DNA from: Alphaproteobacteria bacterium
GTDB lineage: Bacteria > Pseudomonadota > Alphaproteobacteria > SMXP01
Reading direction: 5' to 3'
Assembly (NCBI GenBank): GCA_021774995.1
Contig: JAJFIM010000133.1
Location: forward strand, 1 to 5,085
Length of the DNA: 5,085 bases
This document shows, piece after piece, positions 1-5,085 of this stretch (its first letter is position 1; every line of letters starts with the position of its first letter). Both the position numbers and the translations under genes were made by a program. The notes under the pieces were generated by a model, which saw nothing but the letters and a program-made list of their open reading frames with translations, did no database searches and had not been told where the DNA came from.

Positions 1-1097
1 AGGTCCGGCCCAATGATAATCTCTTCGCCTTCCGACAGGCCGGAGAGGATCTCGACGCGATCGGCGTCAAAATCTTGAATTCTGACAGAGCGCCGCACCG
101 CCCGACCGTTGCTTGACACAAAAACATATGAGTTCATGTGGTCATGCAAAATAGCATTACGGTCAACCAGAAGAACGGGCCGGGATTCAGGCGTGATCTC
201 GGCCAAGACGAAAAGACCTGGTTTGATGCGATAATCAAGGTTTTTAAGAGCTAAGCGGATTTCCACTGAGCGCGTTTCAAGATCAACGCGATCGTTGATG
301 ATGGTGATGGCGCTCTTGATAGGGTCGGATATGCCGTCAATGGTCAGCAAAGCCGGCCCGCCGAGCGCCAATTGAGAGAGGTGAGATTCGGGGACCTGCA
401 CGATGGCGGTCACGATCGAGATCTCCTGGATTTGAATGACGGATGCATCGTTCCCCATAACTTGGACAGAACGATAGACGCCTTCATCGATGAAGCGGCT
501 TGTTACGACCCCGGTGTAAGGAGCGCGAACGATTGTGTCTTCAAGGTTTTGTTTTGCCTGATTTAGTTTGGCTGTAGTTATGGCGACATTGGCGTTGGCT
601 GCGTCGCGCGTTGTCTGGGCGGTGTCAAGCCGGGCTTTGGGCGCATTGCCCCGGTCATAGAGTTGTTTGACGCGTTTATATTCGAGCGAAGCTTCTTCGG
701 CTTGCGCGTCGACCAGAGCCAACTCACTCTCAATTCTGGCCACGGTAATTTCATAATTGACGCGCCGCGTTTGGAACAGAAGATCGCCTTCTTTGACCCG
801 GTCACCGACTTTGACGGCGATAAGGTCAATGATCCCTTCCATAGCGGCCCCGATATTGCTGGTGCGCCGGGCGGCAATGGTGCCGGTTCCAATGATCATG
901 TCTTGAATAGTGTGTTTCTCGACGGGCGCAGCGCGTATTTGCAATGGCGGCGCGAGTGTCTGCTGATCCTTTAAGCGCGTGAGGGCGTCTTCTTGCGCGC
1001 CGTCACAGGCGGCCAGGGAGAGGCTCAGCGCCATGATGAGGCTTGTGAATAGGCGGGGCAGGCGGTCGGGCGACAGTGTGACTATGATGCGCCGCAT
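1..1097 (-). CDS. RND efflux periplasmic adaptor (HlyD/membrane fusion protein family), lipoprotein, 3' end cut by window
   Basis: This is the periplasmic adaptor of a tripartite efflux pump, which links an inner-membrane RND transporter to an outer-membrane channel. The visible 365 codons are open with no stop and run off the window at base 1. The N-terminus has two arginines, a hydrophobic stretch (about residues 16-30) and a lipobox L28-A-A-C31, so it should be a lipid-anchored protein; Asp at +2 is the inner-membrane retention signal known in E. coli (AcrA has the same). Next come a lipoyl half-motif (residues 85-113, with VGDRVKEGD), a helical hairpin rich in Ala, Glu and Gln (about 114-187), the second lipoyl half starting with the classic RAP (191-193, then GVV), and a beta-barrel region. 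I chose the ATG at 1097 because AAAGG lies 7 bases upstream. An in-frame ATG at 1130 has no ribosome site and would put 11 polar residues before the signal. Substrate cannot be told from this. The divergent marR gene suggests local repression. The family call is firm. Confidence 0.93.
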   Translation of the reverse strand, partial: MRRIIVTLSPDRLPRLFTSLIMALSLSLAACDGAQEDALTRLKDQQTLAPPLQIRAAPVEKHTIQDMIIGTGTIAARRTSNIGAAMEGIIDLIAVKVGDRVKEGDLLFQTRRVNYEITVARIESELALVDAQAEEASLEYKRVKQLYDRGNAPKARLDTAQTTRDAANANVAITTAKLNQAKQNLEDTIVRAPYTGVVTSRFIDEGVYRSVQVMGNDASVIQIQEISIVTAIVQVPESHLSQLALGGPALLTIDGISDPIKSAITIINDRVDLETRSVEIRLALKNLDYRIKPGLFVLAEITPESRPVLLVDRNAILHDHMNSYVFVSSNGRAVRRSVRIQDFDADRVEILSGLSEGEEIIIGPD

Positions 1098-1104
1098 GGG
1101 CTGG

Positions 1105-1109
1105 CCTTT
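1105..1109 (-). promoter_or_regulatory. Ribosome binding site deciding the adaptor start
   Basis: Read on the minus strand, AAAGG lies 7 bases before the ATG at 1097. The competing in-frame ATG at 1130 is preceded only by AT-rich promoter-like sequence. This favours the shorter protein, whose signal peptide then has a normal form. Confidence 0.55.
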
Positions 1110-1135
1110 GCCTGAAAAAAGATGTAACATAGAAT
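1108..1135 (+). promoter_or_regulatory. Candidate sigma-70 type promoter of marR
   Basis: A -35-like TTGCCT (1108-1113, 4 of 6 consensus bases) and a -10-like TAGAAT (1130-1135, 5 of 6) are separated by 16 bases. Transcription would begin near 1142, about 24 bases before the marR ATG and inside the 12-bp palindrome. The -35 box overlaps the leader and ribosome site of the divergent adaptor gene. This is a match by eye in AT-rich DNA, so the exact boxes are uncertain. Confidence 0.4.
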
Positions 1136-1139
1136 AATA

Positions 1140-1151
1140 TATACTAGTATA
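1140..1151. promoter_or_regulatory. Perfect 12-bp palindrome, likely MarR operator
   Basis: The sequence TATACTAGTATA is its own reverse complement and lies in the 68-base gap between the divergent adaptor and marR genes. MarR dimers bind short AT-rich palindromes, commonly in such divergent gaps. The site covers the best -10 candidate of the adaptor promoter and the expected transcription start of marR, so a bound dimer could block both. The palindrome is seen directly; the role is inferred. AT-rich DNA can give a palindrome of this size by chance. Confidence 0.5.
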
Positions 1152-1172
1152 ATGTAGTGATAGATATGAAAA
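1146..1172 (-). promoter_or_regulatory. Candidate promoter of the efflux adaptor gene
   Basis: On the minus strand, TTTTCA (1172-1167, 4 of 6 consensus bases) and TATACT (1151-1146, 5 of 6) are separated by 15 bases, a little shorter than ideal. Transcription would begin near 1139, giving a leader of about 40 bases to the ATG at 1097. The -10 box is half of the palindrome, and the -35 box lies over the start of marR. An alternative -10, TATATT at 1141-1136, has a worse -35 partner. Confidence 0.3.
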
Positions 1173-1633
1173 GTCCAGCCCCATCCGCCCCTGATTTTGA
1201 AAGATCTCTTGGCTTCCTCCTGCATGATGTGGCCCGCTTGCTGCGCCGGGCCTTTGACCGGCGCGTGAAACATATCGGCCTGACGCGTTCCCAATGGTTT
1301 GTTTTGGCGCATATTCATCGTTCTGATGGCCAGACTCAGACGGCGCTGGCGGAAGAACTGGATATGGAGCGGGCGCCGCTGGGAAAGCTGATAGACCGGT
1401 TGGAGGAAAGCGGCTGGCTTGACAGGCGCCCGGATCCTGTGGACCGCAGGGTCAAGCGCATCTTTAAAACCGCCAAAATCGCCCCGATCATGGCCGCCAT
1501 GACGTCGGTGAGCGAGTCTGTTTACGATGATGTGCTGAATGGCGTGAGTGCTGAACAGCGTGAGAAGTTCATTGATATGCTGGTTTTGGCGAAAGGCAAT
1601 CTGCTGAGCCAGGAAACCGGGAACGCAGACTGA
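1166..1633 (+). CDS. MarR-family winged-helix transcriptional regulator
   Basis: This is a dimeric DNA-binding repressor of the MarR type, 155 residues long, which is usual for the family. Residues 11-37 form the N-terminal helix of the dimer interface (with HDVARLLRRAFDRR). The helix-turn-helix spans about residues 39-82 (LTRSQWFVLAHI, TQTALAEELDMERAPLGKLIDRLEESGW), and the wing follows at 83-101 with the typical D-R-R-x-D-x-x-D-R-R-V-K pattern (DRRPDPVDRRVK). The C-terminal helices complete the dimer domain. A GTG at 1157 would add three residues (MID). I prefer the ATG at 1166, but neither start has a clear Shine-Dalgarno site. The gene lies head to head with an efflux adaptor gene and a palindrome lies between them, which suggests that it represses both that gene and itself until a ligand, probably a toxic aromatic or lipophilic compound, binds. 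The ligand is not known. Confidence 0.92.
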   Translation: MKSPAPSAPDFERSLGFLLHDVARLLRRAFDRRVKHIGLTRSQWFVLAHIHRSDGQTQTALAEELDMERAPLGKLIDRLEESGWLDRRPDPVDRRVKRIFKTAKIAPIMAAMTSVSESVYDDVLNGVSAEQREKFIDMLVLAKGNLLSQETGNAD

Positions 1634-1752
1634 CCTCAAGCTGTCCGTAATGCGCCTTTACCGCCGCCTTGCCCGCGCCTCGTCTATGGGGTAGTAGGAA
1701 ACGCGCCAGAAACTGGCGTTTTATTCCTGCAAAATCCGGGCTGCCATATCTG
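1634..1752. other. Gap between marR and hisS: no supported gene
   Basis: No tRNA or convincing gene is visible here. A 14-codon ATG frame (1650-1694, four Arg and no His codons) has no ribosome site and is not called. The hairpin at 1704-1725 is listed separately. A hisS promoter must lie here or in marR, but the best pair I find (TTGCCC 1669-1674, 17 bases, TAGTAG 1692-1697) has a poor -10 and is not called. No run of His codons, as in classic his attenuators, is present. Confidence 0.6.
1704..1725 (+). terminator. Rho-independent terminator-like hairpin after marR
   Basis: CGCCAG (1704-1709), a three-base AAA loop and CTGGCG (1713-1718) make a perfect 6-bp GC-rich stem, followed at once by TTTTATT. 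This is the form of an intrinsic terminator, 70 bases after the marR stop and 27 bases before the hisS ATG. It most likely separates the marR and his transcripts. The stem is short and the loop small, so its strength is uncertain. If hisS is transcribed from upstream of this point, the hairpin would lie in the hisS leader and could act as an attenuator. Confidence 0.55.
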
Positions 1753-3264
1753 ATGAGTAAAGCTAAGAAATCTTTTAGGCCCAAGGCGCGCGCGCCGCGT
1801 GGTCTGCGCGATCAGCGCGGCGGGCAGTTGCAGGCCGAGAGACGCATGCTGGACGCTATCGCCGGGGTCTACGCGCGGTATGGCTTTGAGTTGCTGGACA
1901 CGCCGGCGTTTGAATACGCCGATGCGCTGGGTAAGTTCCTGCCCGATCAGGATCGTCCCAATGAAGGCGTGTTTTCCTTCCAGGACGATGACGAGCAGTG
2001 GTTGTCCATGCGCTATGATCTCACCGCGCCGCTTGCCCGTTTTGTTGCGGAAAACTATGACAGCCTGCCCAAACCATTCCGCCGCTACCAATGGGGTCCG
2101 GTATGGCGCAATGAAAAGCCGGGGCCGGGGCGCTTTCGCCAATTTATTCAAATAGACGCAGACAGCGTCGGCGCGCCCACCATGGCGGCGGACGCCGAGA
2201 TGATCGCCATGATGGCCGATTGCATGGACGCATTGGGCATTGCCCGCGGCGATTATGTGGTGCGGGTCAACAACCGCAAAATTCTTGACGGCGTGTTGGA
2301 ATGCGCGGGGCTGTTGCCTGAAGCTTCAAATTATGAAACTCAAAAACTTATTGTATTGCGCGCCATAGATAAGTTGGACCGTTTAGGGGCGGACGGGGTA
2401 ATGCTCTTGCTGGGGGAAGGCCGCAAAGACGAGTCCGGCGACTACACCAAAGGGGCGGGGCTCTCGCCTGAGCAAATAGAAAAAGTTATGGCCTTTACCC
2501 GCGCGGGCGCGGCGGACAGGCGGGAAACCTGCGCCAATTTACGCAGCGCCGTCGGGACCAGCGCCATCGGTCTTGAAGGCGTTGAAGAATTACAGGAGAT
2601 CGATAGGCTTCTTGACGCCCTGGCTTGTGGTTCTGACCGTGCGGTGTTCGACCCTTCCGTGGTTCGCGGCCTTGGTTATTACACCGGGCCGGTGTTTGAG
2701 GTAGAGCTCGTTTTTGAAGCTGAAAATGAAAAGGGTGAAATGACCCGGTTTGGCTCTGTCGGCAGTGGCGGGCGGTATGACGGTCTGGTGAAAATGTTTA
2801 AAGGCGTGGAAGTTCCCGCCACGGGATGTTCATTTGGCGTAAGCCGGCTTTTTGCGGCGCTAGAAGCTTTGGGAAAAACTCAAACTGATGCGGCCACTGG
2901 CCCCGTCGTGGTGCTGGTCATGGACAAAGACCGCGCGGCTGATTACCAGGTGATGACAAAAGAGCTGAGGGATGCCGGGATCTGCGCTGAAATGTATATG
3001 GGCGGCGGGGGCATGCGCGCCCAAATGAAATATGCCGATAAACGCGGCGCGCCACTGGTGGTGATTGAGGGTGAAGATGAACGGGCAAAGGCGGAAGTGA
3101 CTCTGAAAGACCTGGTTTTAGGGGAGCGCTTGTCCGCCGATATCTCCGACAATGAAGAATGGCGCAGCGGCGCGCAAGCGCAAGTATCGATTTCCAGGAC
3201 CGGCCTTGTGGAGGGCGTTCAAAAAATGCTCATGGCGTCAGACGCCTTTAAGGGTGAGGGGTAA
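1753..3264 (+). CDS. hisS: Histidyl-tRNA synthetase (class II), alphaproteobacterial type
   Basis: This cytoplasmic enzyme joins histidine to tRNA-His using ATP. The 503-residue protein shows the class II core in order: RGLRD near the N-terminus (16-20), motif 1 region (about 44-63), motif 2 with R119-N-E121 and GRFRQF (126-131), the histidine A motif VRGLGYYTGPVFE (304-316, R305 matching the catalytic Arg 259 of E. coli), the histidine B motif GSGGRYDGL (337-345) and motif 3 (357-372, R365). A C-terminal anticodon-binding domain follows (about 385-495, with MGGGGMRAQMKYADKRGAP). It is longer than the roughly 424 residues of E. coli HisRS, as is common in alphaproteobacteria. I chose the ATG at 1753. 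The frame is open back to a TTG at 1669, but that would translate through the hairpin and add 28 basic residues unlike the family. No strong ribosome site precedes 1753. It is the first gene of the hisS-hisZ-hisG operon, with hisZ 5 bases downstream. Confidence 0.96.
   Translation: MSKAKKSFRPKARAPRGLRDQRGGQLQAERRMLDAIAGVYARYGFELLDTPAFEYADALGKFLPDQDRPNEGVFSFQDDDEQWLSMRYDLTAPLARFVAENYDSLPKPFRRYQWGPVWRNEKPGPGRFRQFIQIDADSVGAPTMAADAEMIAMMADCMDALGIARGDYVVRVNNRKILDGVLECAGLLPEASNYETQKLIVLRAIDKLDRLGADGVMLLLGEGRKDESGDYTKGAGLSPEQIEKVMAFTRAGAADRRETCANLRSAVGTSAIGLEGVEELQEIDRLLDALACGSDRAVFDPSVVRGLGYYTGPVFEVELVFEAENEKGEMTRFGSVGSGGRYDGLVKMFKGVEVPATGCSFGVSRLFAALEALGKTQTDAATGPVVVLVMDKDRAADYQVMTKELRDAGICAEMYMGGGGMRAQMKYADKRGAPLVVIEGEDERAKAEVTLKDLVLGERLSADISDNEEWRSGAQAQVSISRTGLVEGVQKMLMASDAFKGEG
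3253..3261 (+). promoter_or_regulatory. Strong ribosome binding site of hisZ
   Basis: GGTGAGGGG overlaps the last codons of hisS and ends 8 bases before the hisZ ATG at 3270. The identical 9-mer precedes hisG at 4436-4444. It is rich in anti-Shine-Dalgarno pairing bases and fixes the hisZ start. Confidence 0.65.
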
Positions 3265-3269
3265 AACTC

Positions 3270-4457
3270 ATGTCTGGCAGTTCCACGCCCGTATATAAGT
3301 CTGAAATGTTGGCGGCGCTCGACGCGCAAGCCATATTGATGAAAGAATTGTTCCACAAAAAAGGGTACAGTTCAGTGGAGCCCCCTGTTCTTCAGTCCGC
3401 GGAAGTTTTTCTCAATCTATCCGGCGAGGATATCAGGCGGCGGATCTATGTCTTTAACGATCCGGGAGGAGAAGAGCTGTGCCTCAGACCGGATCTCACC
3501 ATCCCGACATGCGCCATGTATTTGAAAAACAACCCGCAAGCCAAAGGCGGCGCCAAGCTTTGCTATAATGGGACCGCGTTTCGCTATCAGCCATTGGACG
3601 GCGCGCGGCCATCGGAATTTCTTCAGGCCGGCGTTGAATCGCTGGGCGCCCGCGACCGGGAAAAGGCCGATGCGCAGGTGATCGGCCTTGCGGTGGAGGC
3701 GTGCCAAGGGGCGGGGCTTCAGGGCTATGAAATGAAAATTGGCGATGTCGGTCTGTTTTTCGCACTGATCAATGCACTTGATATTCCGGAACTGTGGCGC
3801 GCGCGCCTCAAGCGCTATATCTGGCGGCCATCTGAATTTGAAGCGCTGTTGGCGCGTCTTTCGGGCAAACAAAGCAGAGCCGCCACTGGGCCGGGCAAGG
3901 GGTTGCTGACTGCCTTAAGTCAATTGGACGAAGATCAGGCCCGCGCGGCGTTGGATGACGTCTTGGCGTTGGCCCGGATTGCGCCTGTCGGCGTTCGCAG
4001 CGCCGAAGACATTGCGGAGCGCCTCTTAGCGCAAGCCTCTGAAGCGCGCATGGCGGCGCTCTCTCCGAAGATTGTCAAACTTCTCAATGATTATCTGAAG
4101 GTCTCCGGCGCCCCCGCGGCGTCGCTAGCTAAAATTCAAAGCCTTATGCGAAAAGCGGGCGTGAATTTGAGTGAAGCTCTTGAGCGTTTTGAGCGCCGCC
4201 TGCAATTCATGGCGGAGCAGGGTCTGGATGTGGAGCTTTATGAGTTTGACGCCAATTTTGGCCGCAAGCTGGAATATTACACAGGGTTTGTTTTTGAAAT
4301 TACTGTGCCTGCACTTGGCGAGAATGCGCAGATCGCCGGAGGCGGGCGCTACGATACGCTGCTGCGTAAACTTGGCGCGCCGCGCAACGTACCCGCAATT
4401 GGCTGCATGATACGCACCGAACGCCTTCTCATGGCGGTGAGGGGGGCGGGCGCATGA
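3270..4457 (+). CDS. hisZ: ATP phosphoribosyltransferase regulatory subunit (HisRS-like)
   Basis: HisZ is a paralogue of the HisRS catalytic core that does not charge tRNA; it binds short-form HisG in a hetero-octamer and is needed for activity and histidine feedback inhibition (known for the family). The 395-residue protein has the HisRS-like fold signatures: LRPDLTIP (72-79), a decayed motif 2 (F104-R-Y-Q107 where HisS has W-R-N-E, and SEFLQAGVE at 115-123), a histidine A-like RKLEYYTGFVFEI (332-344), GGGRYDTLL (357-365) and a motif 3-like IRTERLL (381-387). It ends soon after motif 3, so it lacks the anticodon-binding domain of HisS next door. The middle (about 170-310) is a poorly conserved helical region. 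The ATG at 3270 is fixed by the ribosome site GGTGAGGGG. The gene starts 5 bases after hisS and its stop overlaps the hisG start by 4 bases, fitting co-translation of partners. Confidence 0.95.
   Translation: MSGSSTPVYKSEMLAALDAQAILMKELFHKKGYSSVEPPVLQSAEVFLNLSGEDIRRRIYVFNDPGGEELCLRPDLTIPTCAMYLKNNPQAKGGAKLCYNGTAFRYQPLDGARPSEFLQAGVESLGARDREKADAQVIGLAVEACQGAGLQGYEMKIGDVGLFFALINALDIPELWRARLKRYIWRPSEFEALLARLSGKQSRAATGPGKGLLTALSQLDEDQARAALDDVLALARIAPVGVRSAEDIAERLLAQASEARMAALSPKIVKLLNDYLKVSGAPAASLAKIQSLMRKAGVNLSEALERFERRLQFMAEQGLDVELYEFDANFGRKLEYYTGFVFEITVPALGENAQIAGGGRYDTLLRKLGAPRNVPAIGCMIRTERLLMAVRGAGA
4436..4444 (+). promoter_or_regulatory. Strong ribosome binding site of hisG inside the hisZ end
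   Basis: GGTGAGGGG, continued by two more G, ends 9 bases (7 counting the extra G) before the hisG ATG at 4454. It is the same 9-mer as before hisZ. With the ATGA overlap it supports translational coupling of hisZ and hisG. Confidence 0.6.
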
Positions 4458-5085
4458 GTGCGAAACTGACCATTGCCGTTCCTTCCAAGGGGCGCATTAT
4501 GGAGGGGGTGTTCACCTTTTTTGGCGATGCCGGATTGCCTGTGGTGAAACCGGGCGGCGCGCGCGATTATGTGGGCAAAATTGACAACCTCCCCAACACG
4601 GACGTTTTGTTCATGTCGTCCTCCGAGATTGCAGCGGCGCTGGATGCTGGTTCCGTGCACCTTGGCGTGACAGGCGAGGATCTGATGCAAGAATGCGCCA
4701 CCGATATGTCTGCATCCATCGCGCTGATTAAGCCGTTGGAGATAGGCCAAGCAGATGTGGTGGCGGCGGTTCCCGCCGCCTGGCTCGATGTGCGCTCGAT
4801 GGTGGATTTGGAAGAAGTTTCCCATGATTTTCGCGAGCGCTACCACCGTCCGCTGCGGGTGGCGACGAAATATCTGGCCCTGACGCGGCGGTTCTTTGCG
4901 CAAAACGGGTTAAGCGATTACCGGATTGTCGAGAGCGCCGGCGCAACGGAAGGAGCGCCCGCGGCGGGAACGGCGGATATCATCGTCGACATCACTACCA
5001 GCGGCGCCACGCTGAAAGCCAACAACCTCAAAATATTGGAGGGCGGCGTGATTCTGAAATCCCAGGCGCACTTGGCCGCGTCGCT
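4454..5085 (+). CDS. hisG: ATP phosphoribosyltransferase catalytic subunit, 3' end cut by window
   Basis: HisG joins ATP and PRPP to make phosphoribosyl-ATP, the first committed and feedback-controlled step of histidine synthesis, in the cytoplasm. The first 210 codons are visible. They begin LTIAVPSKGRI (residues 5-15), the usual HisG start, and include VHLGVTGEDL (68-77), LRVATKYLALTRRFF (134-148) and the PRPP-binding stretch EGAPAAGTADIIVDITTSG (166-184) followed by ATLKANNLK (185-193). The start is an ATG overlapping the hisZ stop (ATGA), with a strong ribosome site. Short-form HisG proteins, which lack the C-terminal regulatory domain and need HisZ, run to roughly 210-235 residues, so this one should end soon past the window if it is the short form. 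The adjacent hisZ strongly suggests that, but the end is not visible. No missing key residue was noticed. Confidence 0.95.
   Translation, partial: MSAKLTIAVPSKGRIMEGVFTFFGDAGLPVVKPGGARDYVGKIDNLPNTDVLFMSSSEIAAALDAGSVHLGVTGEDLMQECATDMSASIALIKPLEIGQADVVAAVPAAWLDVRSMVDLEEVSHDFRERYHRPLRVATKYLALTRRFFAQNGLSDYRIVESAGATEGAPAAGTADIIVDITTSGATLKANNLKILEGGVILKSQAHLAAS

Noticed and set aside
372..974. Plus- and minus-strand frames of 64-104 residues within the adaptor gene
   Set aside because: The minus-strand adaptor frame gives a full, recognisable family protein over this stretch; the others are shadows.
1122..1130. Second small inverted repeat ATGT-A-ACAT in the marR promoter spacer
   Set aside because: Arms of only four bases in AT-rich DNA are easily due to chance; not called as a second operator.
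1082..1639. 185-residue minus-strand open frame across marR
   Set aside because: It lies opposite a clear MarR gene, matches no family I recognise, and runs through the promoter gap into the adaptor start; it is a shadow frame.
1634..1752. T-box riboswitch or His-codon leader attenuator ahead of hisS
   Set aside because: The gap is too short for a T-box, no T-box-like sequence is visible, and no run of His codons is present.
1684..2151. 155-residue minus-strand frame opposite the hisS start
   Set aside because: Opposite the well-supported HisRS frame, with no recognisable domain.
3417..3872. Minus-strand frames of 151 and 89 residues opposite hisZ
   Set aside because: Shadows of hisZ, which has clear HisRS-like motifs throughout.
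4349..4946. Minus-strand frames of 184 and 72 residues opposite hisZ and hisG
   Set aside because: Composition reflects the reverse of the HisG coding strand; hisG motifs cover the same bases.
1..5085. CRISPR array, insertion sequence, tRNA gene, or novel defence or mobile system
   Set aside because: No repeat-spacer pattern, transposase, terminal repeats or tRNA sequence was seen; the coding bases are accounted for by five known families with similar base use.

Overview
The window looks like a stretch of ordinary chromosome from a moderately GC-rich Gram-negative bacterium, most likely an alphaproteobacterium. The evidence for this is the gene order hisS-hisZ-hisG, an alphaproteobacterial-style histidyl-tRNA synthetase (long form, motif 2 reading RNEKPGPGRFRQF), and a hisZ gene, which goes with a short-form HisG. 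I cannot name a genus from the sequence alone.

Left part (1-1165): the minus strand carries the first 365 codons of an RND-type efflux periplasmic adaptor (membrane fusion lipoprotein), whose 3' end lies outside the window. It is read divergently from a MarR-family regulator on the plus strand (1166-1633). Only 68 bases separate the two start codons. That gap holds a perfect 12-bp palindrome (1140-1151) that overlaps the likely -10 box of the adaptor promoter and lies just downstream of the likely -10 box of the marR promoter. This is the layout of a MarR repressor controlling itself and a neighbouring drug or solvent efflux pump; the RND permease would be expected beyond position 1.

Middle gap (1634-1752): no convincing gene. 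It contains a hairpin followed by a T-run (1704-1725) that probably ends the marR transcript and lies just ahead of hisS.

Right part (1753-5085): a tight plus-strand operon. hisS encodes histidyl-tRNA synthetase. hisZ encodes the HisRS-like regulatory subunit of ATP phosphoribosyltransferase. hisG encodes the catalytic subunit and is cut by the window end after 210 codons. hisS and hisZ are 5 bases apart, and hisZ and hisG overlap in an ATGA. The same strong ribosome-binding 9-mer precedes both hisZ and hisG. Functionally, HisG and HisZ together make the first committed step of histidine synthesis, and HisS loads the product onto tRNA-His.

I looked for an undescribed system and did not find one. 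All five genes belong to known families. The points most worth a second look are the operator/promoter overlap, the hairpin in front of hisS, and the side-by-side HisRS and HisZ paralogues that show what was kept and lost in the catalytic pocket.
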